Translations under genes and position numbers: made by a program
The notes under the pieces: model-generated
Database searches by the model: none
What the model saw: only the letters and a program-made list of their open reading frames with translations
What the model was told of the DNA's origin: nothing
Source: Rostratula benghalensis
Taxonomy: Eukaryota; Chordata; Aves; Charadriiformes; Rostratulidae
DNA: 64,000 nucleotides
NCBI GenBank assembly: GCA_013399305.1
Contig: VXAI01000183.1
Coordinates: forward strand, 380,715 to 444,714
Reading direction: 5' to 3'
In this document: positions 49,312 through 63,566 of the stretch, piece after piece
Layout: the number at the start of each line of letters is the position of its first letter
How positions within the stretch are numbered: position 1 is the first letter of the stretch

Positions 49312-52300
49312 CTGCCTCCATCAAATCCATGACAGACAGTGAATTTACTGGTCTCACACAGTGAGAAGTCTGCAGAGAACTGTGATATTAATAAACTGAA
49401 AGAGAAGTCATATTTTCATAAGCAAACCACCACAAACCATCAGCCTGTTTCCCCTCTAATATCTGTTTCAATCACCATTATTAAACACTATTCGTTATTT
49501 TTTTTATTTATCTGGGAAACCAGGTTTTGAAGCTGTATGTGCAGGTCATTCCTGCAATTAGGGTGAGAGCAGACTTCTCATCGTGTTGCAGTAACATGTG
49601 GGACTTCAGTCCCCTCTGGAGCTCTTGACCATACTCTATATTCTTACACAAGAATGATCTTTCCATAAAAATAAATATTGATTGTGTCCTCAGATAGTTA
49701 TGAGCTCTGTATAGAGATAGAGTCCAATTGATGGGGTTTTTATTTTCCTTGCTTTTAAGGAAAAGTGGAATTCTACCTGTTACAAACCTCCCTTTCTGTT
49801 ATGTTCACATTTTCTGTGGGTGTTTTCTGTCCATGGCTCTGACATCAATTCCAGCACGGCTTGAAACAACACCAAGGGGTGGTTTTGGTGGAGTCTGGGG
49901 ACTTGCGTTCATTTTTTTCACTTGTTTCTGAATAGGTGTTAGAATCTGAAAGGAGGTGGGCAGGGGAAAGGAAAAAAACAAACAAACAAACAAAAAAACC
50001 CCACAGCATTGAAAACCTGCATAAAGTTCTGCAAAAATAAACTTAGAGACAAAATTACCTTGAAGCTGGCCACTGGAGTAGGTGACAATTTGAGTCAGCA
50101 TTTCATTCCTGGAGTAAGTTAGTGAGATTTCTTTCCTGACAATAGGTGTTTCCTGATGAAGAGAAAAGCATTTGTAAAATACAGAAAAATTTGAAAAATC
50201 TAAAAAGCAGAAACCAAGTAATTTAGTGTTTAATGCTCCTGCTTTAGAGTAAGACAAAATGAAGGCAGTTTTGCAATCCTCTGCATGGCAAAGCATAGGT
50301 ATAAATTGTCTGTGAGCTATTAACTTGGTCAAGCATTACCATCTTTATGAACTTTAGTATAACTTGGAAGGGCAGATGTTACAGTGAGATGAAGTACAAT
50401 GTGTTTTATCCAGGGCGGGGATGTCACACAACCAGCTATTTCTGTGCATTTGCCAACTGATAGGGTCTGGTCGAGTTTTATCATAAAGACAAATATATTA
50501 GCATGCCCATGAATCAATATTGTTTAAATAGTGTACCAGAAGGTTCACTGTCAATCACTAGTTTCTGAAAGTTGTTCATCCCAACTGTTAGGTGAATACT
50601 GAACACATTCACAGAAGTTTGGATCTGTTCATGAATAATTCATTAAAAAAAAAGCAACCGATCAATTTGCAATTAATAATGATTCAGCTTCTTCCACCCA
50701 TCCTCACACAAAATAACTCCATTATGGGGCTAACCCCTCTGCTGAATAAACTCCTTAAAGGGGACAGAAGCAGTCTCTGGTCCTATCTCTGCAATGAATA
50801 ATTGATCCATCTTCTTTTCTAAGCAATGCTCTGTGGAAATTTCAAAAAGCTTTAGCTGACCTATGCAAAAACGAACCCCCAGAAAAGCCCAAACCTGTTG
50901 AAACTACTTCATGAAGTAACAATAACTCATTCCTCTTGCCACAGTACTTTAGGATATCAGATAGTTCCTCTACATACAACACAAAAATGCTTTTTTTTTT
51001 TCCTCTTTTCTTTCTGGCTTTCTGCAGCCCAAAGAATTTCAAACCTGACAACATTTTGACAATATTTCTTCTCAAAATTCAAGTAAATTCTTTTAGTCAG
51101 GTTTTAAGCTCACGCTGTTACTTTTGGCTTTTCTAATGTGAATTTTATAAAGCCACTTAAAACTTACCGTATAGGAATCACACTGGGAAAAAGAAAGCAA
51201 TGACTTACATGCATTTTGGTATTCTGTTTATTTAGTCTCACCCTTTGAAGGAAAAGGACTGGAGAAATTAAATCAAACTAAATGGGAATTTCAGAACTTA
51301 GAGAACAAGCTGTTAAATTGAAGTTTTACTCACCAGTGAGGATCAGTTTTTAGCCAGTGTGAAAGGAGAGGTGACATCATAAAAATCTTATTTTGTCACC
51401 ATGTGAGATAAGAGCAGAACCTAACTGCTCTGTGAGTCCTATTCAAATAAAAAAGTAATGTAAAACTTAAAAACTGCATGTAGAGATCACCACTCCAGCA
51501 GCATTTTCAGAGTGTTCCAAATTCATTTTCTTAAGCAAAACCAGTAAATTTTGGTTTTTTTATACATTCAGCTTTACTGAATTTCAAGAGAAAGCACATT
51601 CTCTTGTATTAAAATAATAGACAGGAGAAGCCGGATGATCCCTAACTTCAGTGCTCTTAAAGAAAGCATAATGAGATCTATTGTTTTCTTCCAGAGACCT
51701 AACACATTTGGGCTCCTTTTTATTTTCTGTTATTTTTGTTTCTACCTTACAGGGAGAAAAGCACTGGGAGAGCAGACTTTTTCTTTCTGTAAGGCAACGC
51801 AATTCCCTTTTAGTGAGTAGAGATATGCCTACTACCCAAACTGTAAAGAATTAAAGAAAAAAATGAGGTAAATTTAAGCTAGTAAGTCCAGAAACTGTAA
51901 AATGGAATTGAAAAATGCTCCACCTCTGTAGGTTTTGATTGCACAAAACAGGTCAGGTGACAACCTTGTCATCAACACTACTATTTCCATCCCATTTCTG
52001 GATTCCCAGGCACAAATACAAGTAGTTTTTTCTCTTCAGATGAAGAACTCAGACCCCACCTATTCGACTGGGTTGAGCTGAACACCTAGTGGCTGCTGAG
52101 ATTAATGGCACAGATATCTACCACCATTTCCCCAGATGATGTTTCTATGAAATATTGTCACCTGCAAGGATGCAAAACTCTGTTTTGTGCTGAGATACGT
52201 CCAGGTCTGAGCAGAAACCCATCATACAGTAGTACCTACTGAGTGAAATTTGGCATTTTCAGTGTTTTTCACCAAATATTTTTGAATGAGGGCTGCCAGC

Positions 52301-53638
52301 TCACCCAAACAGAGTTGAGTTTCACTATACAAGGAAGATTCACCAATATCTCAATTGCCTTGTTGCATTGCAATATTCTAAATATTCCATCTATTATCAT
52401 GGCAGAAGGGCACATGTTGCCACCACAGGTGGTTCTCTGGGGTGATGTTTACTCAAACTACAGCAGAAATCATTAGCAAACTGAAACTGAGCTTTCAGAA
52501 GTGAGGAGCAATGCAAAGTTTCAGTAATGAAGTACACTAACACATGATCTCCTAATTCATCTGGAGCCAGAAGCCTGTATCATGTTTTTCTGCATGCCTA
52601 TTTTTCATCAAACAACATACAATCTTTACTTGACTATACTGTATATCTTCTCTGCCTAGTGGGAACCCTAATTTGCTTTAAATTGCCAAAGTGCTCATTA
52701 TGGAATGCTTAGTAGCTAGAGTTTGTACATAATATTTGAAAATCAGCCTTAATTTTTCTGCCTGAGATGAACACTTGGATTTCAGAGTAAACATAATCAG
52801 AGATTTACACAAACTCAGTGAACCCTGTTTATTATATTTGCCTGGAATAGCTACAAAAGGGGTCAGAGGTCCAATGTCTTCCTGCAGAGACAGATCATGT
52901 TCTAGCTGGTACTGAGGAGGAAAAAAACAGTAGGTGATGCTTTAATGAATGGCTTATCATGTGGAACACACCATGTGATAATAGCAGCGCTGGTAAGGAA
53001 AGAAGGAAGTAAAAAACATAAAGGCTTTTGCTAGGTTTACATTGCTTGAAAGCTTACATTTCCACAGTAGCAGATGAAGAGGGTTTATTAAGAATATGTA
53101 GTAAAATCTGCAGCAAGTTGAAAGGAGCTTTGAACTTCTTTTTAGTTTAAACAATATTTTGGAATTGCCAGTGAGATGGCATTGCCCTGACTAAATAGAA
53201 GCACACATCGGAATATTTTGGTTTTGTGTGTCAATTTCTGTTATCTTTTTTACTGAAGTGACCTTGACTAAGAACTCAGTTGAGAAAAAATAAAAAAGAG
53301 GGTCACAGACAGATTATTCCAAACATTACAGGGGTAGTCAATAAAATAAGTTACAATTTGATTTTTGTTTACAAAAGGTTGTCAATTAGGAGCTGTGAAA
53401 ATACTTGTTCTTTGAGACTAAAAATTATGGTCCAGCTCTGCTAAATGAAGTATTTCTATTATGTGTCATGGGCCAGATCCACATCTTAAAACTGGGCTGT
53501 ATGAAGTACTTATTTCTGAATTACTCTTCTTCTTCTTGTCTTTTGAGAAAGAAGAAACAGGCTCAATACTGAAACAAAACTGTGCCTATCCCCAGTCGTA
53601 TCTCCCCATTTATTTTTAAGCAACTGTTCTGATCTCTC
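49312..53638. other. Unique AT-rich DNA with splice-like but inconsistent openings
   Basis: Minus-strand segments 50895-50969, 50340-50456, 50215-50280 and 50059-50152 are flanked by splice-like dinucleotides, but two implied introns are only 59 and 62 bases and the chain hits a TGA in the last segment. No gene is called. No transposon recognised. Confidence 0.45.
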
Positions 53639-53662
53639 TTTTTTTTTTTTTTTTTTTTTTTT
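53639..53662. repeat. Poly(T) tract
   Basis: Twenty-four T after 'gatctctc'. Confidence 0.93.
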
Positions 53663-54365
53663 CTTTCCTTAGAGCAGGAGTCACAAAATGTTCTTTGCAC
53701 CATTTATCCAGAAAACTGTGCCTTGAAAAATAGCTTGCCAACATGCAAAATGCCAAGACACGATGGCGCTCATTACTGATAATTTTGTAAAGTCTGGCCC
53801 TGGGTTCTTACTGTAAAGAAGATATGGAGACACACGATTCCCTTAAAAGCCACAGCCACTAGTAGGATATTCAAAAATACTGAGGTAGGGTACACTTCTA
53901 ACCCCACCTTGAAAGGAGAGGAAATTAAGTGTCGAAGTGGGTATAAACTTGTACTTATTAGAAGGAAAAAACACAAAATGCGTCAAATTCAGCATTCCTT
54001 TTGAGAGGTTAATTCATAGGAAACCAGAACATTCAAACCTAAATTTCCCATGGCCACCTGAACCCTGGCCGCTTGGCTCAGGCCGAAGTGTCAGTCCTCA
54101 TGATCTTGCCTTGCAGGATCAGGAGTAATAAGAACTAAATGCCTGAGCTAATAGAGTAATTAATTCTCATTTACGTAGGATAATTCTCATGCAGTTAAAA
54201 CCTCTGGCAGAAGCCTGAATGGTGTGGAAGGAGATTCTCTGCGGTGAGCAGGGGGAGAGTGGGATGGGTAACAAATCTCTGCAGTGCACACAGGAAGTGT
54301 GTTTTCCCTCATGTATAGGTATGGTGTACTCACCTTGCTGGGTTCGTGGTAAACAGGCAACAGCA
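53663..54365. other. Unique DNA before the CR1
   Basis: No gene or transposon recognised. Mildly purine-rich around 54,210-54,300. Confidence 0.55.
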
Positions 54366-54912
54366 AATCATAGAATGCTTCAGGGTGGAAGGGACCTCAA
54401 AGATTATCTTGTTCCAACCCCCACCTCCCACCAGACCAGATTGCTTAAAGCCCCATCCATCCTTGGTCTTGCACACCTCCAGGGATGGGGCAGCCACAGC
54501 TTCCCTGGGCAACCTGTTCCAGTGCCTCACCACCCACACAGAAAACAATTTATTCCTGGTATCTAATCTAAATCACTCCTCTTTCAGTTTAAAACTGTTA
54601 CCCCTTGTCCTGTTCATCTGCTCCCTTATAAAGAGTCCCTTCCCATCTCTCCTGTAAGCCCCTTTGGATAACAGAAAGGGCTCTAAGTTCCCCCTGGAGC
54701 CTCCTCTTCTTCAGGCTGTACAACCTCAACTCTCTCAGCCTGTGCTCATAGGAGAGATGCTCCATCCCTCTGATCATCTTTGTGGTCCTCCGCTGGACCC
54801 GTTGCATCAGGTCAATGTCCTTCCTGTGTTGCAGACTCCACAGCTGGACCCAGTAATCCAGGTGGGATCTCACCACAGGAGAGTAGAGGGGCAAAATCAC
54901 CTCCCTCTTTAG
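54366..54912 (-). mobile_element. CR1 LINE 3' fragment, minus strand, best preserved
   Basis: The tail complement 'aatcatagaatg' starts at 54366, followed by 'gggtggaagggacctcaaag'. The minus-strand peptide contains REVILPLYSPVVRSHLDYWV, then QRRTTKMIRGMEHLSYEHRL, then RELRLYSLKKRRLQGE, and in another frame VVRHWNRLPREAVAAPSLEV. All are hallmark CR1 ORF2 C-terminal motifs. One frameshift separates the two parts. About 550 bp remain. Truncation falls just upstream of REVILPLYS, near 54912, beyond which CR1 homology stops although the frame stays open to 55026. Confidence 0.96.
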
Positions 54913-57900
54913 GGGTGCGAAGGCTGACACCTTTGAAGCCTCCTCTTTCCTTACTCTTTTAAAAGTGCTGGCAAGAGCCATAATCTGTCCTGCTAAAATG
55001 TCCTTTGGGTATGAACAACACCACACCCATGCTGTCCATCACTTACTTTGTCCATGCTGAGCCTGGGGAGCTTGCAGAAAGGGCTCATCCTGGCGTAGCC
55101 CCCAGTTGCTCAGAAAAAGGTGCATTGCTGGGCCTGACCCAAACCTGAGAAATCAACCCAAACCCTCCGGGAATGCCAAGGAGCAGAGAAAACCTGATTC
55201 ACAGGCACAGAGCAGCGGTGGGTGAGTGCATGCTTGCAAAGTCAGATAAAACACATAACTGAAAGGTAAACTCACAGCACTGTTTAGGTTGAGGTTTGAT
55301 CTGAAATACTCTTGGCGGCTTTGATTTCTGAGACTTTCATCTCTTGCTCGGCAATAAGTTCTACATGAAAGTCTGGTGTCCTGTGTTGTTTCAGAAAGTT
55401 ACCTGCCAGGATAAATTATGGTAACAGCGACTGCTGGTGCCTCTGGAAGCCGTTCCCTGCTGGCTGCTGATCGTGATGTGCAGCATGTTATCTCAGGGTA
55501 GACAACCTCAGCTCCCTTTGCTCAACAGCCTCTCCCAGCCTAACGCCCAGCCATCCTTGTAGGTCAAGGCTGTAAAATCAAAGATTTAATGCTCCGTGTT
55601 TATGCGTGGTATAACTCCAACGAAAAGAAAAAAAAAAAAAAAAGAAAAACAAAGAGGAGAGAAATTAATCTGGCCTTTTCTCTTGGCAGAACTCAGTAAC
55701 ACAAGTTATGCTACTATCAAACTTTTCTTACAAGGGTGCATGTACAAGAAGTTAACCTCATTAATGAGGGTAATTAAGACAAATATTTAAAATTCTAGTC
55801 TCCTCTCGATATCTATAGGGCAACAGAAATTTGCATTTGGATATCACAGATCAATTAAGAGCTCTTACAACGGAGTGTTCAGGCATGCACAGGCTGCGTG
55901 AGGTGTGCATGTGAGTTGGGATGTTGGAACTGGGCATCCTAGGTCCTCATTTGCCTCCAGCATGTGCCAGACCTGCACGTGATCTACACGTCAAGATCCA
56001 CAGAGGAGATATATTCCTCCTGAGCTGGCCTCCAGCTCCCAGAGAGATCATCCAGAAGTTTGACGTGGAGGTAATTTGTTGGTTTGGTTTTTGTTGTTTT
56101 TTTTTTCAAATGGATGGATTTTTGCAATCCAAACCTATTTTTTCCCTCAAGCACCGAGACACAAAATCAGTCCAGCAAGAATTACACGTCTGGGTGCAGT
56201 ACACATGCAAGCAAACATTTAAGCTCACAGACTCACCATCACCTGTGGCCACTACTCCTTCTGCCATCCACTGTCTACATTTGACAGCACGAGGACTTCA
56301 ACAAACAAGCTGAGCTTTGAAAATATCTTTTAAGCAAGTTTAACAAAACAAGAGATAATTCCAGCATGTGCATGTTGGAGAGTCCTAAACTTGTAACATC
56401 ACCTGGAGTGAATGCTTGCAGCTCTCCTTGGAGAGTTTCTGTGTCTGAGACTGTCCCACCCAGTCCCAGGTTGTAACACAGGAACATTTGAAAGGCAAAA
56501 AAGAGACTGTTTTCTGTCTAGTTCTTTGTACCACATCCACATTGACGATAATAATAAAACAACCGAAGGTCTTACAAAAACATATAGATATTCCTGAATG
56601 CCAATGCAAACATTCCGAAATTTCTCCTTCATGGTCTCCCAAACCACAGCACTCACACCATGCCACACCTGGTTGGCTCAACCTTCAGCAGCTTCTGCAT
56701 CTGAGGTTAAATATCAGTCCCAGGCAAACTGGAATCACCAGCTCCTACCACGCCTTCTCAAGGTCCTATGTACTCTGGCCTTGACGGTGGTCTTGTTTGT
56801 GTCTACCCACAATCCCTCTGCAATGTTCTCCAAGGCCGCTTTTCTAAGGACAGCACTTTTATCTTTGGTCCATCAACACCCAGTTTCTATTTTCTTGTCT
56901 TGTATTTCAGGGACAAGGACCATCTTTTTATAAGGGGCGATGAGGTCCAGGTTTGCAAAGACTTCCAACAGCTTGCTCGTATAAAAAATAACTGTAACTA
57001 CAACAATATATCATACAACTGCTCAGATGTGGACTTCTGCCACACTTCAGCCAAGTTTTTATCAGGAACTTGAAAAGGTATAGAGGAATCACAGTGCTCA
57101 AAAGCAAAAGCCTCAATGTTGGTAACACCACCAATAACCTACACAAATTTTCAGTGAATTTGCTATGGTATCAGATAGGCTTATTTATTAATTTATTTAT
57201 TTTTCAAATTATCAAGGGCCTGGCTGCAATAAATAAATAAAATTCCTCCTGTTATTTACAATGGAAGCTTCTAATTTTCTTATTACTTTGCTTATCTATT
57301 CATTGAGTTAATTATCTGACACCTGCCAACAGCAGATTGTTCTGACAGATTTTTATTGGCTGAGATCAATTTGTTACTTACCATCTGTCCAGTTAAAGGT
57401 GGTTTACAGGTCAACAAGCTGGTGAGCTTTCGAAAATCTTAAAATGATCTTGAGCAGTATCCTTCCTGAACTAATTTCATTTTAATCTCCCGTAAAGCAC
57501 ATGAAAGGATGGACTTGAAAATTAGCTTTCAAGCAGAGTGTACGAGAGAAGAGAAAATAATTTGCCTTTCTTTGCTGTGATCTCATATAACCTATTTCCT
57601 ATGAGGTTTTCTAAATAGCCAGTTGAATCCACTAGCTGATAACTTGTTGTAGGACACTACAGGCCTCTGAGGAATGCATATTAAAAGGAGACCATACCTG
57701 GTCTAACCACTATGGATATTAGGAGAAACAAGCAAAAAATTTGAACTATAAATGGTCCAGAAATTATTTCTCACTGTTGCCTTAATTTCTTGCTGGTGGG
57801 TAAGCCTCTGCTGGGAAATGAGAGTCCACTGGATTGCTATTTCTTGCTAAAGGCCAATGCTCTAACAACTGTGCTATTCTGGACCTTCTTCTGGATACTC

Positions 57901-60392
57901 AGCTTGACATTTTCCTTTTCTGTATTGAGACAGGTTTTGGCAAATTATGATGGAAAACTTTTAAATTGTTCATAACAGAAAAGGGATATTCAGATTTTAC
58001 TCTAATGTTACTTCCAAACTGTCTACTGTAGAATTGTAACCTCCTATCACTCACTGAACACTTCTTAGAATTGCAAGAAGCATTTTGATGTGTTCCAACC
58101 TGTTCTCAAACACCTGCAGGATGCTTCAAATTGAAACCATGCTAACTTAAAAGTTCTCAGGGCACCAGAAGTGAAAGTGAGCATTAAATGATAGCACTGA
58201 ATTACACAGGAGACTTCTTTTCCTCTAAGAAACTCATCCTAGTCATGTCAGGAGACCTTCCTAATGACTATGGATCATTTAAAGACGATGGCACTGAAGG
58301 TCCCCAGAACAGTATTTTGTGTCAGCACATCCTTCTCCAGAACCTTGCTGATTGTTGTGCAAATGCTCAAGACAGTCCTGTTACCCACAGATCACTGCTC
58401 AGCGGGTAAGGCCTCTATCGTGATAGTGTCCTGGAAGGGAAATATCCAGGCAAGGTTTCAAAAACAGCCAGAAATCCTGAAAAAAATAAATTCAGGATGC
58501 TGCATTTTGTTGGAGACATGGTGAATGCAAATGGTGTAAATAATAGTCAGGTTTCTGAGTGGAATATTGTTGCCTTTTTAAATTAAACATAAATTTGTCC
58601 CCAGAGCACAGCTCTGTCAGTCAGTCAGAGAAAAATGGTCCTGCATTTTGGTGCATGATTTCACCTGAAGTATAACTATGTTTATCAATATATGTTATGC
58701 AAGGTTGGTTTTTTTCCTAAAATTTTCAAGTATTACGAGGTGTCAAGCATTAGGCATTACAATTGTAAGCTAGAAATAAGCTGAAAACAGGTTTTAATGA
58801 AAAGATATGGAACAGAGGACTAACCTACTGCCTACATTAGTGGTTTCAAAGGGTGCAAATCTACAACATCTTTCCAAAACTTGTTCTTAAATTATTTCTG
58901 AATTAATATACTGTATCTTTCTTCAAATAATCACCAATTCCTCAGAGTGAATCTTTCCAAGCGGGTCCTCCAAAACTCAAGAACTTTTCCAGAATTTATA
59001 AAAGCCTGGAGAGTGTTACTCATTAACAGTTTGAAGAGTTTATTCCAGCGGAAATCTGTTATGTTCCCTCAAAAACGTCTAGCATGTCTGCTTCTCAGCT
59101 GAGATCTTAGGAAAAACCTTGATGACACCTTGTACGGAGAACGGATTGCTGCAGGAAATGAAGAGGTCTAAACCCAGCAGTTTAAAATGGATGCCTGCAA
59201 TTTGACATCTGATCGCAAAGACTGTGTTTCTACCACCTCTGGGAACCTGGTTACCTTGGTTATTAAGGATTCAGAGTCAAATCATGCCACTGATTTTCCC
59301 CGGGGCTAGAATTTCAGTCTACGTGGCTATCAGTAGCCATACAAGCCTGACGGCTTTTGGCCTGAAGAGTTAAGTTAAAAGCTCTTCCCAGAAGCTTCTC
59401 TGCTCCTTTCTCATAACCTATTCCACCTCCTGCATACCAGCTTAATTTCATTTCGGTTTCCAGTTTGATATGCACCGTGGGAGATCTCTTTCCCAGGCAA
59501 AAGGCAATATGAGGTGAGAAGAAGAGCATGCTGCCAGCACAGGTATAGGCCTGCATAATGGAGCTGCCACACTCTGGAAGAGGCTTTTTCATTTTAACAA
59601 CTTCTCGAGTGGGGAGCGAAAGACATAATGCAGATGGCATAATTGAAGTGGGAGAATGAAACATTAAGCATGCACAGAAGGGATTAGAGAGGAAGACTTT
59701 TGGGGTTATTTAATTTTGGCTCAGTTGTTATCTAACAGTTTTGTCAGGGAAAAAAAAAAAAAATGTTAAAGCTCCTGGCAAGTCCAGAAAAACCAAGGAA
59801 GATTATTACCTGCCTAGGAGTATGTAAAACCTTGTAAAACTATCAGGCTTGGGAGAATTTATTCTTTATTATGTGATATCATGTTCTACAAAATATCTTT
59901 CCTTGCACAGCTCTCACAGGTCCCCTGTCTTCATTTTTATAGACTTGTCAATTCTAGGAATGATCTAATCATGACAAGGATTTAAGGTATGTATATGCAT
60001 TGTACCGAATGCTAATAATTCATGAGCTCTTGGTTTCAAAGATCTTCTCTGTGAAGCTCTGCAGTTCAAAAAGGAATGCCTTAACATTAAAAGGATGCTA
60101 AGACTCATATTTAACACCTAATGAAATCATTAAAGAGAGATCAGGCATGATTGCAAACGTTAATTTATCAGATCTCACGGATGCCTACAAGTATAGTGAA
60201 CAAAGACAGGGAACTTTAAACACCTATAAGGTCTCATTAATTGAGGCAGAAAATATAAGGGTGAAGAGATTTCAAAGGCCGGCTGTGATCCTTCAAGACA
60301 AAGGGACCAATTCTGCAAACACCTCGCTGAAGGGAAGGCCTTCCAAAATCACAGGGAGTTTTGCCAGAGAAAAGACTGCAGGATCTCCTGGG

Positions 60393-60428
60393 AAAAAAAA
60401 ATAATAAAAAAAATAAAAAAAAAAAAAA
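60393..60428. repeat. A-rich tract
   Basis: A runs interrupted by single T residues over 36 bases. Confidence 0.85.
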
Positions 60429-62840
60429 TCAGTCTCGCTCAGAGCATTTCTCCTGGATAAGGAGCCCCGTTGTGTGTTAATGACAGGACAGAAAGCACGG
60501 CCACTCCCAGAGAGTGCTCCACGCCTGTGGTATCGGTTACCTACAGGAACTCCAGGAAGAATACATATGAGGATAAGAAATAGTCACTCTTTATTCCTGT
60601 CAGTAGGTTTTGCCTTTGACTCGGCTGATCAATATCAGCCGTGCATTGGTTACTATGGGAATGAGGCTTTCCTGCACTCAATAAACCCCAAGTTCCTTTT
60701 TTTACAAAGGTGAGCAAAATACTTTTAAAAGAAGGTTTTTATCTGCTTTGTGCCTTGAGGGACTCTGCAGCTATCACTTTAAAGGTACTTGGACACTTTG
60801 AAATGCAGAATATTATGATCTAGCTTTGGGCAAGCAAAGACTTAAAACCATTTGTTTACCCCAGAAATCAATGTCGAATTCCTGTAGAAATCTATAGGCT
60901 CCGTGTGCCTACCCTCTGTGTGTGTCACTCTTCTCACACCTCCCTTCACGTATGTGACTCTATGTGCATGTGAGTGTGTTTGTGTCTATAGGTCCTCTGC
61001 ATCAGCAGATACAGGGAGATATGAACCTTAATGTGGATTATCTTTAAGGCTTGAAAACAAGATACCGACATAAAAGAATATCTAACAATACCTGGGACTC
61101 ATCAGCACCTCAACTGCGCTAATTAATCCACCCTTACAGTGATCAGAGCCCTTCCGATTATAATAGTAGGGTAAGAAATAACCTACTTTCTAGTTTTATT
61201 TATGATAGTGCATTGTTTGATTATAAAATACTTACCAACGCATTAATACATATTTCTGGTGGCATATAGTGCCAAGCTTATGTGAAATAATATGTACAGT
61301 ATTTCCTGATTGGAATTAATTTAAACAGAAACTATGATGGACACGATCTTGGACTGCTGCAACATTGGTTCAGCGATGTAACCTCTTCAGAGACTTTCCA
61401 GGTGAAGCAGAAGTGTGGTAGCAAACTGCCACATAAAATGCTGCCAATTATAGCCAATCTGTCAGTTGTCTGTTCTTGGGACCAATTGCTAGTTGGCTTG
61501 AAGGATGTTAAAAAATAGTGAATTTATGCTTTTTTACTCATTTTGTGCATTTACGTTTTACACTTCTTTTTTTTTTCTCTCATGTGCTAGAAATAAAAAT
61601 AACAAAAGGTAATTATTATGATATTTTCTCAACCTGGAAGGAACTGTAAAGGATAAGAAGTTACTGCAGGAAACTATCTGGGTACCTTCTAGGCCACTTT
61701 ATGGCCCAAAGAGATTTATAGAGTACATAAATAGCAAATTAATGAAGAGTGTCTAGTCAAAGCAGAGTCTGGGAAAGAGTTCCCTCATGGGTAAAGGAAA
61801 CATTTTCAAGATCCCTCATCTCTATAATGACCTCCCCCCAGCTTGGAACATCTGCTTTTAGACAATGAACAGGCTCTGCATTCACTGGTTTTCTTCAGTG
61901 TTCCTCAAGGATGATCCCAGCTGCAATGAGCTCCTCTTTTATCAGCACCGACCAACTACCAGAAGCCCAAGGCTTGTCACGGTATCTCTCCAAACCAACA
62001 CACAGCTGAATAACAGTATAAAGGGACAAGGGCCCACTCTTTCTTAAATCCTCCTTGGGGAAAAAAAAAAAATATGCATTTGTGGGTCTTATAATAAAAA
62101 AACCTGCATAGGCTCTTGTCAGGTTTCCCATGGACTCTTGTGACTGCTACACACCAATGACCGGGACTCAAACTCACACCAAAGGGGCACACGGGAAAGA
62201 GCCTTGTCCTGACAACTGGCAGACAACTTCAGAGTTCAGTTACATATATATAACTATAATATTTGTCAGCCTCAGAAAACTATATTGAAACTTAGTCCTT
62301 GCATTTAAAATCTGGCAATTGAACCACAGAAAAACAAATTTGTGAGAAGGAAATGCGTATCGTAGCTTTCCTCTGCAGTTTTGAAACACAAAGCAAAATA
62401 GTTAAGTGTCATTTCTTGATACCGTAAAAACTGCTGTTAGTTTCAGAGTATGAATTCTTTAAAAGACTTAAAAGGACATCCTTCTTGAGGATGAAAAATA
62501 AAATTAAAATAGACACCCCCAAACTAGAGATGTTCTAAAGAAGTTCACAACTGAAGTTGTAAAAGAGTTTGAGTTTATGCAAAACCAACTTGGAGAGGAC
62601 GCTCACTTTTGTTTCACAGTTTGCCAAACTAATAGGACCAAAGTGAGTGTTTAATCAAAGTCAATATTGGCCTGCTGACTCTCAAGAAACGATCTAAAAG
62701 TGCTTTGGGGGCTCTTTCTATGTTCATTATCTTTTCCTGTGTCACTTGGTGTCTCTAATGACAGATGAAGAAGCAGCACTTAAAATGTCTCTACTCAATT
62801 CTCTTCCCTACTGAAATCTCAAATTAAATACTTATCAAGG

Positions 62841-62860
62841 AAAAAAAAAAAAAAAAAAAA
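62841..62860. repeat. Poly(A) tract
   Basis: Twenty A after 'cttatcaagg'. Confidence 0.93.
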
Positions 62861-63566
62861 GTCATATTTAGAATGAGATCGTGACACAAAGATCTTCTGA
62901 CAAAACAGCCTAGGATAATTCAGCAGCCCCACCGGATCTTGCAATTAGAGCAGTCTGAAGTATTCAAGTTACTCAGCAACTCTGTGGTGGGTAATTTACA
63001 CCTTGGCTCCTCGTCACCATCCAAACCATCAGCTTACAAACTAAAAGGGGTTCTGCATCAACTTTTGTTGAATGCAAATGCAACTCACCCAGCTCAAGCA
63101 GCTGGCGCCAAAACTATAATGTTAAAACTTAAGGGGAAAACCACTGAAATACTCTCTTTTGGCTGATTGAAGGTAACTCCATTTAACTGGTTGGAATTAC
63201 CCAAGATTGAGACATTGCTACAAGCAGGCAGAGTCAACTGGCAACTTCATTTGTGGAGGAGGAGATGAGAAACATATAGGCAGAAGCATTGTGATTTTCT
63301 AAGAATTTTAAGAGTGAAAATATCAGATTAAAGCAAGTCTTACCTCTACCCAAGGACAGAAACACATATCATAGGAAAAAACATATATAATGTATGCTGA
63401 AGCTGAAAACTATTCCACTTTTGCAAAAAATAATATTAACCAGTAGCCATTTAATTATATGGGTGTCCACCATGGAGAGCAAACAAGTTCAAGGCCTGAT
63501 TCTCCTTTGTCACCAAAAAAGCAGTGCTTTACTGCTATGATACTCCTATTGGACCTATTGGAGGTT

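Larger units (their letters stand above)
54913..63566. other. Unique DNA, no gene seen
   Basis: Items noted: A16 at 55628-55643, an ATTT-rich stretch at 57180-57245, exon-like plus-strand opening at 58250-58407 with a strong donor, a 116-codon minus-strand opening at 59314-59664, A-rich sequence at 60393-60428, a (TG)-rich stretch near 60,914-60,990, and A20 at 62841-62860. No transposon tail seen. Confidence 0.5.

Noticed and set aside
49805..50332. 175-codon minus-strand opening, the longest in the window
   Set aside because: It reads through a poly(CA/AAAC) tract giving a Phe/Leu/Val run, contains several splice-like signals, and has no recognisable family. More likely a chance opening.
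51343..51395. Possible minus-strand first exon ending in a good donor (gtgagt)
   Set aside because: Its only open phase produces a stop when joined to the downstream segments, and it lacks a pyrimidine-rich acceptor or identifiable start context.
51584..51802. Minus-strand frame with CCT|gtaagg donor-like site
   Set aside because: Downstream phases give stops, and no partner exon is found.
54598..55026. 142-codon minus-strand frame as a host gene
   Set aside because: The peptide is CR1 ORF2 C-terminus. The first residues beyond the CR1 boundary are accidental extension.
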